A stretch of DNA of 27,344 bases from contig CALCRU010000016.1 of NCBI GenBank assembly GCA_937894335.1, positions 1 through 27,344 on the forward strand, written 5' to 3'. Numbering within the stretch: the stretch's first letter is position 1; the number at the start of each line of letters is the position of its first letter. Below are positions 7,869 to 15,886 of the stretch, one piece after another. Under the pieces are notes generated by a model. The model searched no databases and was not told where the DNA came from. It saw only the letters and a list, made by a program, of their open reading frames with translations. The stretch is from an uncultured Treponema sp. GTDB taxonomy: Bacteria > Spirochaetota > Spirochaetia > Treponematales > Treponemataceae. The translations under genes were made by a program, and so were the position numbers.

Positions 7869-8456
7869 TTAAATCTTCGTGCGTCCCTGAAAACTGCGGG
7901 CCAGAGTAAGGCGGTCTGCGTATTCCAAGTCTCCGCCTACGGGAAGTCCGCTTGCAAGACGGGTTACGGTGCATGAAGTTTCCTGCATAAGGTGCTGGAT
8001 GTAAAGAGCTGTGGTGTCTCCTTCTACCGTGGGATTTGTGGCAAGAATTACTTCGGTTACTCCACCGGTTTTTACTCTTTCTAAAAGTTCTGCTATGCGA
8101 AGTTGATCAGGACCTATGCCGTCCAAAGGAGAAATAACTCCGCCCAGAACATGGAACAGTCCGTGGAATTCGTGAGATGCCTCTATGGTTGCAACATCCT
8201 GAGCCTGCTCCACCACACATATTGTCTTTTGGTCACGGGTAGGATCAGTACAGATAGAACAGGGGTCAGTCTCTGTCCATGAGCCACAAACTGAACAGGG
8301 CTTTATTTTCTGCTGAAGGGTTTCAATCTGATGAGCAAAGCGCTGCATAAAAAAGGGATCCGCCTTAAGCAGATGATTTGAAATTCGTGCGGCGCTCTTC
8401 TTACCAATTCCCGGCAGCCGTGAAAAACTGTCGGTAAGTTCATCCAATGCGTTCAT
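7869..8456 (-). CDS. recR: Recombination mediator RecR
   Basis: A 195-residue protein of normal RecR length. The N-terminal helix-hairpin-helix is visible as LPGIGKKSAARISNHLL (about residues 14-30). A four-cysteine zinc module follows as CSVCG...CSIC (about 54-69). The Toprim domain begins ICVVEQAQDVATIE, and the C-terminal Walker B-like/Toprim tail includes GGVTEVILATNPTVEGDTTALYI. RecR forms a DNA-clamp ring and, with RecO, loads RecA on gapped DNA. Its ATG overlaps the stop of ebfC by one base (TAATG), so it is translationally coupled as the last gene of dnaX-ebfC-recR, a conserved bacterial order. Confidence 0.97.
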   Translation of the reverse strand: MNALDELTDSFSRLPGIGKKSAARISNHLLKADPFFMQRFAHQIETLQQKIKPCSVCGSWTETDPCSICTDPTRDQKTICVVEQAQDVATIEASHEFHGLFHVLGGVISPLDGIGPDQLRIAELLERVKTGGVTEVILATNPTVEGDTTALYIQHLMQETSCTVTRLASGLPVGGDLEYADRLTLARSFQGRTKI

Positions 8457-8761
8457 TATAATCCTGCAAGTCCCAGCCCCTGAGCCATAGGACCAAGTTT
8501 GTTTTTTATTTCATCCTGAACTTTGTAAAATGCATCGTGGCATGCGGCGACAATTAAATCCTGCAGCATGGGAACATCACGATTGTCTACACAGATGGGG
8601 TCAAGTTCAATTCCCGTCATTTCAAATTTTCCGTTCATGGTAACTCTAACCATATTCCCACCAGAAGAACCTGTCACTTCAATTTGGGCAAGTTCGTTTT
8701 GAATTTTTTCGGCCTGTTCCTTAAGGCTTCCAAGATTTTTCATCATGTCAAATGGATTCAT
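8456..8761 (-). CDS. ebfC: YbaB/EbfC nucleoid-associated DNA-binding protein
   Basis: A 101-residue protein starting MNPFDMMKNLGSLKEQAEKIQNEL. It shows the family pattern of an N-terminal coiled helix, the central sheet VTGSSGGNMVRVTMNGKFEMTGIELDP, and a C-terminal helix with DLIVAACHDAF. YbaB/EbfC proteins are small dimeric DNA binders; the Borrelia protein EbfC is the spirochaete reference. AGAGG lies seven to eight bases before the ATG. It sits 23 bases after dnaX and overlaps recR by one base, the usual dnaX-ybaB-recR arrangement. Confidence 0.95.
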   Translation of the reverse strand: MNPFDMMKNLGSLKEQAEKIQNELAQIEVTGSSGGNMVRVTMNGKFEMTGIELDPICVDNRDVPMLQDLIVAACHDAFYKVQDEIKNKLGPMAQGLGLAGL

Positions 8762-8784
8762 ATTTTTCCTCTATAAAATTATTG

Positions 8785-10362
8785 CTACTGTATTACCGTG
8801 CCCTTAAACATGTCGCGCACAATCTGAACTTCATTGGGAAGATTCCTGTCAATGAATTTTCGTTCGGCCTTTTGCTGACTGAATGTCTTTGCACTCTGCT
8901 GAACTGCTTCCAAAAAGCTGATTCCGTTTTCTTCGTAAGGAGAAAAATTTTCAGCCTCTACGGGAGCGCTCATTCCTTCAGGCGCCGCACCATATTCAGA
9001 TGCCTCGTCAAAACTGTCCGCTGTATTTGTTGCAGGCGGTACAGCTCCGCCATCATAAAAAGGGTTGGGACTTCCTTCCGGCTCAGGTTCGTCTTCATGC
9101 ACAGGATTTGAAAGTGCACTAAACTGCGGCATAGATGCAGGAAGCGGCTTTGAGCCAGGCAGTGTAAGTGTCTGTGCGCCCGAAGCAGAAACAGGCGCGC
9201 TTACTGAACTTTTTGCAGCGTTTGCAAGAAGGGGTTTTACTCCGTCAACAGCACGCTTAACTTCTGCGGCAGAAACATAATCCTTAAGCCAGCACAGTCG
9301 GCTAAGTGTAAGTTCAAATTCGTAACGAGGACTTAGAGAATACCGTATATCGCGGTAAAGTTGAAGGAACAAATCTGTTGCTCGCTCAATCTGAACAGCT
9401 GACCATCCCGAAACAACTTCTTTGGAAAACCTTTCACTTGACTGACCAAGCAGGGCCTCTCTGGTAACTCCGCTTTTTATAAGAAGAATGCTTCTAAGGT
9501 AGTCGGCGCAATTTGTTACCAGCTGTTCTATGCTTACTCCGTTCTGAAGATATTCATCTAGGCGATTTAGGACTGCTTCTCTTTCCCCCTTTACGCACAG
9601 GGTAAACAGTTCGTTAAGGCGGTCTACTCCCACAAGGCCAAGTTTGTCGCGGATTTTATCGTAAGTAATTTCTCCTCCGCTAAATGCCGCAACCTGGTCA
9701 AAGAGGGTGTAGCTGTCACGCATGCTTCCGGTAGACTCTCTGGCAATCCAGTAGAGTGCCTCGTCGTCAGCTTTTATTCCTATTTCCTTTGCGGCAAGGG
9801 CAAGTTGTTCCTTTACCTTTTCTACAGGAACAAGCCTAAAGTTAAACTGCTGGCAGCGGCTCTTTATTGTGGCAGGAACTTTCTGAAGCTCAGTTGTTGC
9901 AAAAATAAATACTGCATATGGCGGCGGCTCTTCAATGGTTTTCAAGAGAGCATTAAATGCGCTTACCGAAATCATGTGAACTTCGTCTATGATGTAGATT
10001 TTATACTTGCATGAGTTAGGTGGGAAAATTACTTCGTCCTTTATCTGACGAGCCTGATCTACGCCAGTATTTGAAGCACCGTCTATTTCTATTACATCAA
10101 GTGATGAGCCGGCAGTTATTTCCCTACAGGCGGCACATTCTCCGCAGGGGGTTGCAGTGGGTCCCTTTTCGCAGTTAAGGGCTTTTGCCAGAATGCGTGC
10201 AGTGGAAGTCTTTCCGCAACCACGGGGTCCCGAAAACAAATAGGCATGGGCAATCTTTCCGCTCTGAATGGAATTGCGCAATGTGTCGGCAACAAATTCC
10301 TGCCCTACCAAATCTTCAAATTTCTGCGGCCTCCTTCTGGTCGCGGTTACTTCATAAGCCAT
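8785..10362 (-). CDS. dnaX: DNA polymerase III subunit gamma/tau (DnaX)
   Basis: The product is the clamp-loader ATPase that links polymerase, helicase and beta-clamp loading. From the chosen ATG at 10362 the protein is 525 residues, starting MAYEVTATRRRPQKFEDLVGQ as in other DnaX proteins; a longer frame to 10449 runs into a hairpin and has no homology. Seen are the Walker A GPRGCGKTS (about residues 45-53), a four-Cys zinc module beginning CGEC, Walker B IIDEVHMIS (about 126-134), and sensor 1 FATTE. A proline/alanine-rich linker and a tail ending MFKGTVIQ follow. The promoter at 10369-10397 ends six bases before the ATG and there is no Shine-Dalgarno, so the mRNA is predicted to be leaderless. 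I see no convincing programmed frameshift heptamer. Confidence 0.96.
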   Translation of the reverse strand: MAYEVTATRRRPQKFEDLVGQEFVADTLRNSIQSGKIAHAYLFSGPRGCGKTSTARILAKALNCEKGPTATPCGECAACREITAGSSLDVIEIDGASNTGVDQARQIKDEVIFPPNSCKYKIYIIDEVHMISVSAFNALLKTIEEPPPYAVFIFATTELQKVPATIKSRCQQFNFRLVPVEKVKEQLALAAKEIGIKADDEALYWIARESTGSMRDSYTLFDQVAAFSGGEITYDKIRDKLGLVGVDRLNELFTLCVKGEREAVLNRLDEYLQNGVSIEQLVTNCADYLRSILLIKSGVTREALLGQSSERFSKEVVSGWSAVQIERATDLFLQLYRDIRYSLSPRYEFELTLSRLCWLKDYVSAAEVKRAVDGVKPLLANAAKSSVSAPVSASGAQTLTLPGSKPLPASMPQFSALSNPVHEDEPEPEGSPNPFYDGGAVPPATNTADSFDEASEYGAAPEGMSAPVEAENFSPYEENGISFLEAVQQSAKTFSQQKAERKFIDRNLPNEVQIVRDMFKGTVIQ

Positions 10363-10368
10363 AGGGTA

Positions 10369-10397
10369 AGGATAGCGCAAAACGGGATTTCTTTCAA
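10369..10397 (-). promoter_or_regulatory. Leaderless-type promoter of dnaX
   Basis: On the minus strand TTGAAA (10397-10392), a 17-base spacer and TATCCT (10374-10369) are followed by exactly six bases and then the ATG at 10362. This spacing places the expected transcription start on the A of ATG. Confidence 0.65.
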
Positions 10398-10405
10398 TAA
10401 TAAGG

Positions 10406-10524
10406 CTGCGTGAAATAAAAAGGGCTTTCGGAAAAAAACAGGCTGACAAAACGGCTTCCGCACTTCGTTTGTGCAGATGTTTTGCCAGCCTGTTTTTCCC
10501 CTACGCCCTTTTTCTTTCACGCAG
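10406..10524. terminator. Long inverted repeat, probable bidirectional terminator
   Basis: Outer arms CTGCGTGAAATAAAAAGGGC (10406-10425) and its near-perfect complement (10505-10524, one mismatch) enclose a short asymmetric bulge. Inner arms at 10434-10452 and 10479-10497 follow, 19 bases each with one mismatch. A 26-base loop has a small GCAC/GTGC stem inside. Both inner and outer arms are flanked by T-runs on both strands. It lies after the lemA-TPM-TPM operon and immediately upstream of the dnaX promoter. Its size and symmetry are larger than needed for a simple terminator, so a MITE- or REP-like element is an alternative. Confidence 0.75.
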
Positions 10525-10610
10525 GTTTTTATGCGTAATGCAACATCCTTTGTAGGTGTTTTTTTTAGAGGGAGCACGCCTAGAATTCGCAACAGCGAAT
10601 ACTACTTTTA

Positions 10611-11540
10611 CTACCATCTTCCGCTTGCCCCACCGCCGCCAAAACTTCCGCCACCGCCGTGGAATGAAAATCCTGAAGAGCCAGAAGAAAATGACGAAAA
10701 TGAAGTAGGAACACTCGTTATGCGTGAACCGCCACCTGTGCCGCCTCCTGTACCCTGATGGCTGAATGCAAAAATTACAATCACCACAAACAGGATAAGG
10801 AAAACTGCCAGTACAACAAGTCCTTCCTTTCCGCCTTCATCACTTTCACTTATGGTAACTAAAGAGGGATCGTTTTCAAGAATGCCGGCCATGTTCTGAA
10901 CGGCGCGAGTTATGCCCTCACCGTACTTACCCTGCTGAAAAGCTGGTGCAATAACATTACGGATTATCCGCGCACACTTTGCATCGGTAAGAGAACCTTC
11001 AGCCCCGTAACCAGTTTCTATACGGATGTCATGCTCTTCCATGGCAACAGTAAGCAGCACTCCGTTATCAACTCCCTTCTGACCAAGTTCCCAATAGGAG
11101 GCATGTTCTATGCTGAATGTTTCCACTGCAACTCCATCCAAAGAGGGAACTGTAAACACCACAATCTGTGCTCCTGTTTTATCAGACAGATTCCATAAAA
11201 AAGAATTCAGATTGTAGTATTCGTCCTCGCTAAGGATTTTTGCAACATCCATTACTGGTCCAGAAAGTTCGTACAGTCCCTTGCTGTTTTTTGTGTAAGA
11301 TCTGCCGTAGGAACCGTCGTTTGTTACGGTGTAGTCCGAAAGGTTTACAGTCTGCACCTGACCGTCAGTGGAATCAGAAACCACATCATCGTAAGACGAT
11401 TCAGATGTAACGCTGGTACTGTCAAAGTTTCTTGAAGAATCAGATTTTGTAGTCAGAAATTTTATTAGAAGAAAGGGAACCAACACCCACAAGAGCATTA
11501 AAATAATTACTTCAAAAGGTTTTGCTTTTTTTACGCCCAT
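10611..11540 (-). CDS. TPM-domain membrane protein, Gly-rich C-terminus
   Basis: A 309-residue protein with an N-terminal membrane helix (about residues 9-27), then a Ser/Thr/Asp-rich linker. The TPM domain follows (starting near GPVMDVAKILSEDEYYNL, with WELGQKGVDNGVLLTVAMEEHDIRIETGYGAEGSLTDAKC). A second helix lies near residues 238-256, and a cytoplasmic-type tail ends GGGGSFGGGGASGRW. This is the standard build of YgcG-like TPM proteins, which often travel with LemA. The TPM fold has been linked to phosphatase activity in plants and to photosystem II repair; its bacterial job is unsettled. The ATG overlaps the previous gene by ten bases and has GAGG eight bases upstream. It is the last gene of the lemA operon. 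Confidence 0.9.
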   Translation of the reverse strand: MGVKKAKPFEVIILMLLWVLVPFLLIKFLTTKSDSSRNFDSTSVTSESSYDDVVSDSTDGQVQTVNLSDYTVTNDGSYGRSYTKNSKGLYELSGPVMDVAKILSEDEYYNLNSFLWNLSDKTGAQIVVFTVPSLDGVAVETFSIEHASYWELGQKGVDNGVLLTVAMEEHDIRIETGYGAEGSLTDAKCARIIRNVIAPAFQQGKYGEGITRAVQNMAGILENDPSLVTISESDEGGKEGLVVLAVFLILFVVIVIFAFSHQGTGGGTGGGSRITSVPTSFSSFSSGSSGFSFHGGGGSFGGGGASGRW

Positions 11541-12235
11541 CTGTCATTCCTCAGCAGGACAAGTCCGTCGACAAGTTCGTTTTTCTTTTCACCTTCCAGC
11601 GGAAAGTATTCGGCAAGTAAATCGGCACAGCGGTTTACAGCATTTACAAAGGCTTCCTTTACATTCTTTTTTGAAAAGCTTTCTGAAATTTCATCGGCAA
11701 TCAGATTCCACAAATCCTGAGAAATTTTTTCGCTTATTCCTCGGTCTGCTATAATCCTAACTTCTCTCTCAAAGTAGGAGACAAAAATCAGCACGCCAGA
11801 ATGATTGCTTGTATCGTACACTCCGCTTTCTGTAAAGTAGCGCATGGCACGGGCATAGACAGCATGATGCCTTGCAGCCTGAGGCACAACTATGGAATCA
11901 ATGGCAGGAATGTTGTAGGCCAAATACAAAAGGATTACCGCAAGGGCACACACTGTCATAAAGAAAGCCGCAAGATACCAAGGACGCTCTCCCCAAAAAA
12001 TTCCACAGAGCCAAGAATATATTCCGTCTGCAATGGGAAAAAGCGCGATGGCAAGAAGCAGTGCTGTTACGACAGCGGTAAGCAGTTCCCAAAACGCATA
12101 GGAAGAACTTTCGGGAATTACAGCAAGGGCAATTTCGCCGGATGTTCTTTTTTCTGCATTGGAAACAGCATCCTTTATTTCCTCAAAATCCTTTTCGCCT
12201 AGGGAAAGTTTTTTTACAAAAGAATTATAATTCAT
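11531..12235 (-). CDS. TPM-domain membrane protein (second copy)
   Basis: A 234-residue protein with a TPM domain split by two membrane helices. The N-terminal part (VSNAEKRTSGEIALAVIPESSS) is followed by helices near residues 50-66 and 87-108. Then comes ARHHAVYARAMRYFTESGVYDTSNHSGVLIFVSYFEREVRIIADRGISEKI, the second half of the domain. This split form resembles TPM proteins that pair with YgcG-like partners. It starts five bases after the lemA stop with no separate ribosome binding site, so translation is probably coupled, and its end overlaps the next TPM gene by ten bases. Confidence 0.88.
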   Translation of the reverse strand: MNYNSFVKKLSLGEKDFEEIKDAVSNAEKRTSGEIALAVIPESSSYAFWELLTAVVTALLLAIALFPIADGIYSWLCGIFWGERPWYLAAFFMTVCALAVILLYLAYNIPAIDSIVVPQAARHHAVYARAMRYFTESGVYDTSNHSGVLIFVSYFEREVRIIADRGISEKISQDLWNLIADEISESFSKKNVKEAFVNAVNRCADLLAEYFPLEGEKKNELVDGLVLLRNDRWA

Positions 12236-12240
12236 ATCAA

Positions 12241-12825
12241 CTAAAACTGAACCACTGGAGCCACTGATGCGGAAGAGTCTGCCTTAAAGTAAGACTTTTC
12301 CTTAAAGCCAAAAATCTTTGCGGTAATAAGTCCGGGGAACTTCTGGATTGTAGTGTTGTAAGTACGCACCACATCGTTGTAGCGGTTGCGTTCTGTAGCA
12401 ATGCGGTTTTCAGTTCCCTCAAGCTGACTTTGAAGGTCTAGAAAGTTTTCGTTTGCCTTAAGGTCGGGATATGCTTCCGCAACAGCAAGAAGTCTAGACA
12501 GACTGGAAGAAAGCTGAGCCTGCGCCTCTACATATTTTTCAAAAGCCTCTGGGTCATCTGTGTTTACAGTAATGGAAGACGCCTGAGTGCGAGCTTCGGT
12601 AACGGCAGTAAGCACGGACGCTTCATGCTGGGCATATCCCTGCACAGTGTTAACAAGGTTGGGAATCAAATCACTTCTGCGCTGATACTGACTTTCTACA
12701 TTTGCCCACTGGCTGTCAACGGCCTCGCGCTGGCTTACCATGTTGTTGTAGCCGCATCCGGTAAGGGCAAAACACAATGCACAAAGTACAGACAAAGTTA
12801 AAATTTTCATACCACTGGATTTCAT
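12241..12825 (-). CDS. lemA: LemA-family lipoprotein
   Basis: A 194-residue product from the ATG at 12825, chosen because AAGGAG lies seven bases upstream; a longer frame to 12870 has no such site. The N-terminus is a lipoprotein signal ending in the lipobox LTGC. The LemA domain follows: YNNMVSQREAVDSQWANVESQYQRRSDLIPNLVNTVQGYA, then a long coiled helix and the signature NRYNDVVRTYNTTIQKFPG with a C-terminal FKEKSYF. LemA proteins are helical-bundle envelope proteins of unclear function that are commonly encoded with TPM-domain proteins, as here. It heads the three-gene operon. Confidence 0.95.
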   Translation of the reverse strand: MKSSGMKILTLSVLCALCFALTGCGYNNMVSQREAVDSQWANVESQYQRRSDLIPNLVNTVQGYAQHEASVLTAVTEARTQASSITVNTDDPEAFEKYVEAQAQLSSSLSRLLAVAEAYPDLKANENFLDLQSQLEGTENRIATERNRYNDVVRTYNTTIQKFPGLITAKIFGFKEKSYFKADSSASVAPVVQF

Positions 12826-12906
12826 AAAACACTCCTTACTATAAATTAAAAGTAATATATTTACTGCCAAAAAAACACTATATCTTTAATAGGTGGATTT
12901 TTTCTA

Positions 12907-12935
12907 TTGATATTTTTGCAATCTGATAGTATCAT
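12907..12935 (+). promoter_or_regulatory. Promoter of the phosphofructokinase gene
   Basis: TTGATA (12907-12912) and TATCAT (12930-12935) are separated by 17 bases. A GAGG ribosome binding site (12944-12947) follows, six bases before the ATG at 12954. Confidence 0.65.
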
Positions 12936-12953
12936 ATTGAAACGAGGTAATTT

Positions 12954-14369
12954 ATGAGCGCTAATTATGATTTTACAGTAGACAATTTGGGAGAGTGCAA
13001 AATCCATTCACCAATAGAGCTTTCACGGGAACATGGCGACTTCCGTGCAGCCTATGTAAAAGACTCTTCCTATGTGCTCAACAAGGTAAATGTTTTTGCA
13101 GACCACACAGACAACGCAATTGATAAATCTAACCTTTTGGAAAAGGCCGGCCCTAGGGAATACATTTACTTTAACCCTTCCCATGTAAAGGCTGGAATCT
13201 GTACCTGCGGAGGACTCTGCCCCGGACTTAACGATGTAATTCGTGCAGTTGTTCGCTGCCTGTGGAACCGCTACGGAGTACGCAACATTGTGGGCATTCC
13301 CTTCGGCTACAAGGGATTCTTTAAGGAGCAGGGATTCAATCCAGTTCCCCTTAACCCTGATGTAGTAGACTCAATCCATAAGATTGGCGGTTCTTTCCTT
13401 GGCACATCCCGTGGTGGCGGAGACAGAACTTCCGACATTGTTGACTCTATTGAGCGCCTTAACATAAACATGATGTTCATCATTGGCGGTGACGGAACCC
13501 AGAGGGGCGCCCTTGACATAGCCAACGAAATTGAACGCAGGGGACTAAAGGTTGCAGTTGTAGGAATTCCAAAGACTGTAGACAACGACCTTCAGTTCAT
13601 AGACCGCTCCTTTGGATTTGAAACCGCTGTACAGAAGGCAACAGTGGCAATCAACAGCTGCCACATGGAAGCACATTCTCAGATTAACGGAATCGGTCTT
13701 GTAAAGATAATGGGCCGCGAGTCAGGATTTATTGCAACCGCCGCCGCAATCGCAAGTCACGAGGCAAACTTCTGTCTTATTCCCGAAGTACCATTTGATT
13801 TGGACGGCCCCAACGGATTTTTGCATCATCTTGAAGAGCGCCTGAACAGAAGGCACCACGCAGTAGTTGTTGTTGCAGAAGGTGCAGGGCAAGAGCTTCT
13901 TACCACAACAAACCAGACTGATGCCTCAGGTAACAAAAAGCTTGCAGACATAGGAGTATTCCTTAGGGACAAAATTACAGAATACTTTGCAACAAAGAAG
14001 ATTCACATCAACCTTAAGTACATTGACCCCAGCTACGAAGTTCGTGCGGCAGTTACAACAGCAAACGATTCAATCTACTGTGAGCGTCTTGGAAACAATG
14101 CAGTACATGCAGCCATGGCAGGAAAGACAAAAATTGTCATTGGACTTGTGCACGACAAATATGTTCACATTCCAATCAGTATGGCAACCCTTAAGCGCAA
14201 CACCATTGATCCAGAAAGCGCCCTGTGGAGGGACTGTTTGGATGCAACACTGCAGCCAGTTTACATGGTAAACAACATCAACACCGTAACGGAAAAACTC
14301 CGCAACGATGCAAAGGAAGCAAACGAAGCGGCAGAAAAGCGCCTTGCAAAAGTAATGGGTACAAAATAA
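12954..14369 (+). CDS. pfkA: 6-phosphofructokinase, plant/trypanosomatid-like group
   Basis: A 471-residue enzyme that phosphorylates fructose 6-phosphate, the committed step of glycolysis. It has an N-terminal extension of about 75 residues, then CGGLCPGLNDVIR (about 85-97) and GGDGTQRG (178-185). The catalytic region is PKTVDNDL (206-213, catalytic Asp210) and MGRESG (253-258). The Gly in GGDGT is the form found in ATP users, while pyrophosphate users have GGDDT. The Lys of PKTxDND is shared by pyrophosphate enzymes and by the ATP-dependent plant, trypanosome and spirochaete group. ATP is therefore the more likely donor, but not certain. The gene is single-unit, with its own promoter and a strong terminator. 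Confidence 0.92.
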   Translation: MSANYDFTVDNLGECKIHSPIELSREHGDFRAAYVKDSSYVLNKVNVFADHTDNAIDKSNLLEKAGPREYIYFNPSHVKAGICTCGGLCPGLNDVIRAVVRCLWNRYGVRNIVGIPFGYKGFFKEQGFNPVPLNPDVVDSIHKIGGSFLGTSRGGGDRTSDIVDSIERLNINMMFIIGGDGTQRGALDIANEIERRGLKVAVVGIPKTVDNDLQFIDRSFGFETAVQKATVAINSCHMEAHSQINGIGLVKIMGRESGFIATAAAIASHEANFCLIPEVPFDLDGPNGFLHHLEERLNRRHHAVVVVAEGAGQELLTTTNQTDASGNKKLADIGVFLRDKITEYFATKKIHINLKYIDPSYEVRAAVTTANDSIYCERLGNNAVHAAMAGKTKIVIGLVHDKYVHIPISMATLKRNTIDPESALWRDCLDATLQPVYMVNNINTVTEKLRNDAKEANEAAEKRLAKVMGTK

Positions 14370-14394
14370 AAAGACCTATTAGCCTTAAACAGAT

Positions 14395-14451
14395 AAAGCC
14401 TGAGGGCAGAGCGTGATTTAAGTCATGCATAGCCTCAGGCTTTTTTATTTT
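14395..14451. terminator. Terminator between pfkA and the DUF1295 gene
   Basis: The stem AAAGCCTGAGG / CCTCAGGCTTT (11 pairs) encloses a 27-base loop and is followed by a T-rich tail on the plus strand. The complement has A-runs on both sides, so it can also stop minus-strand transcription of the convergent gene. Confidence 0.85.
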
Positions 14452-14460
14452 AAGAAAGAC

Positions 14461-15306
14461 CTACAGCATTCTGGTTGACTTTTTGTATGCTTCAAAGCCT
14501 TGTTTTCTAGACTGTCTTTTATCAGCCATGGGAATGCTTACAAAGAGGAACATAAGGGTGTTTGCGGCGGCTCCCACAAGAAGCCAAGGTTTGTCGGGCA
14601 TAGCAAAGAAGCAGGCAAGACCAACAGCCCACCACATGATTATTTCTGCGGCATAGTTTGGGTGACGGGAACGCTTCCAAAGTCCAGTGCGTATAAAGCC
14701 TTCCATTCCCGACTTTCTGAACATGTGCATCTGAATGTCGGCAATGCCCTGAATAACGGGAGCAAAAAATGCAATCACTATAAAGGGAATGCACAAAGCC
14801 TTAAGAGCCGCCTCTTCGTGTACGGCAGTAACGGCAGGAAGGATGCACAGATATACAATCAGCGTGGGAAACATGTGAATGCCCAAAAGATTTATGAGGG
14901 GATAAAAGACTCCTGTCTTTTCCTTAAGCATTACATAGCGCCAGTCCTGATATTCAAAGTTTCTAAAGTTGTATGCCCAGTTTGCAGTAAGGCGGAGTCC
15001 CCAGAAGAGCACCGCGCAAAAAAGCAAAACCTCAAGCACACCTGAACCTCCGTGCTTTAAAAGGGCGGAGGCAAGAATGACGGGTGGCTGAACGCTCCAG
15101 TAAGGGTCATAGACAGAAGCATTTCTAAAAATCAGACTAAAAACAAACACAAGCACTGTAGAAGCAATGTCTGCAAACAAAAGTGCTAGAGGGTAAGAAA
15201 GGGCATAACGCTGCACAAAAAAATCGTAGCAAAAAAGTCCGCAAAAAACGGCAAGCGCATACACAATCACGATAATAGAAAAACTTGCAATTCGATTCTT
15301 TATCAT
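14461..15306 (-). CDS. DUF1295 / steroid-5-alpha-reductase-like membrane protein
   Basis: A 281-residue integral membrane protein with about seven hydrophobic segments. The family markers are ASVYDPYWSVQP (about residues 62-73), GLRLTANWAYNFRNFEYQDWRY in the middle, and the C-terminal LWKRSRHPNYAAEIIMWW, which resembles the methyltransferase/reductase fold of the ICMT and 5-alpha-reductase superfamily. The Arg-His-Pro-Asn motif probably contributes to cofactor binding. The true substrate is unknown for most bacterial members. The promoter on the minus strand places the -10 box six bases before the ATG, predicting a leaderless transcript. The gene is divergent from a small lipoprotein gene. 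Confidence 0.88.
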   Translation of the reverse strand: MIKNRIASFSIIVIVYALAVFCGLFCYDFFVQRYALSYPLALLFADIASTVLVFVFSLIFRNASVYDPYWSVQPPVILASALLKHGGSGVLEVLLFCAVLFWGLRLTANWAYNFRNFEYQDWRYVMLKEKTGVFYPLINLLGIHMFPTLIVYLCILPAVTAVHEEAALKALCIPFIVIAFFAPVIQGIADIQMHMFRKSGMEGFIRTGLWKRSRHPNYAAEIIMWWAVGLACFFAMPDKPWLLVGAAANTLMFLFVSIPMADKRQSRKQGFEAYKKSTRML

Positions 15307-15312
15307 GCCTAA

Positions 15313-15341
15313 ATTCTAGCAGAAAATGGGATGCACTGCAA
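15313..15341 (-). promoter_or_regulatory. Leaderless-type promoter of the DUF1295 gene
   Basis: TTGCAG (15341-15336), a 17-base spacer and TAGAAT (15318-15313) are followed by exactly six bases and then the ATG at 15306. No Shine-Dalgarno is present. Confidence 0.65.
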
Positions 15342-15352
15342 CAACATGCACC

Positions 15353-15382
15353 TTGCGTTAGGGGAAGTTTTTTTGATATACT
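15353..15382 (+). promoter_or_regulatory. Promoter of the small lipoprotein gene
   Basis: TTGCGT (15353-15358) and TATACT (15377-15382) are separated by 18 bases. It lies back-to-back with the promoter of the DUF1295 gene, about 12 bases apart at the -35 boxes. It also lies inside the upstream part of the longest reading frame, supporting the start at 15411. Confidence 0.6.
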
Positions 15383-15410
15383 TACCCCATCACATTTTGA
15401 GGAGTTTCTT

Positions 15411-15881
15411 ATGAAAACACTTAGCAAAATTCTTTCAGTTGCAGCCCTTCTTGTTGCTCTGACAGTCCTTACAGGATGCCTTTCTTCAGCCATGGGAGGA
15501 AGTGGTTCAGACACTGTGGACGCATCAAAAGTTACAACCGTAAAAATGTATGTTAACATTCCTACAGACCAGGTAGGAACAGAAGCCCTTGCCCTTGTAA
15601 AAATTACAAACGGAAGTTTTTCTGACCCACGCACCTTTACATTTACAGGCTCACCCACTACAGAAGCAGCAAAAGAAGTTACAACATACTACACATACTG
15701 TGCCGCAGTAAATTCAGCACTGGGAAAACTTGCAGGAACAAAGTCTACCCTTACCTTCAACACAATGAAAGACGGAAGCGGCTGGAACCTTAACTTTTCA
15801 GACACAACATCAACCTTGCGTTCATTGCTTTACATTGCAGCCTACGATGTAGACACCGTGTACGCACTCTACAGCTACTAA
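15411..15881 (+). CDS. Small lipoprotein of unknown function
   Basis: The ATG at 15411 is chosen because GAGGAG (15399-15404) lies six bases upstream and the promoter lies inside the longer frame. The 156-residue product has a lipoprotein signal with lipobox LTGC (Cys near residue 23), a short Ser/Gly-rich linker, and a Thr/Ser-rich domain with alternating beta-type pattern. I do not recognise the mature domain. The stop is followed five bases later by the TTG of the DNA methyltransferase, so the two are probably one transcript. Confidence 0.8.
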   Translation: MKTLSKILSVAALLVALTVLTGCLSSAMGGSGSDTVDASKVTTVKMYVNIPTDQVGTEALALVKITNGSFSDPRTFTFTGSPTTEAAKEVTTYYTYCAAVNSALGKLAGTKSTLTFNTMKDGSGWNLNFSDTTSTLRSLLYIAAYDVDTVYALYSY

Positions 15882-15886
15882 TCTGA

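Noticed and set aside
9200..9240. A5G run in dnaX as a programmed frameshift site
   Set aside because: The heptamer is not the A6G type and no stimulatory hairpin or early stop was seen.
10363..10449. Upstream extension of DnaX
   Set aside because: It runs through the dnaX promoter and into the inverted repeat; DnaX homology begins at the ATG at 10362.
10585..10600. ATTCGC/GCGAAT hairpin after the second TPM gene as terminator
   Set aside because: The stem is only six pairs and is not followed by a T-run; the larger structure at 10406-10524 is the better candidate.
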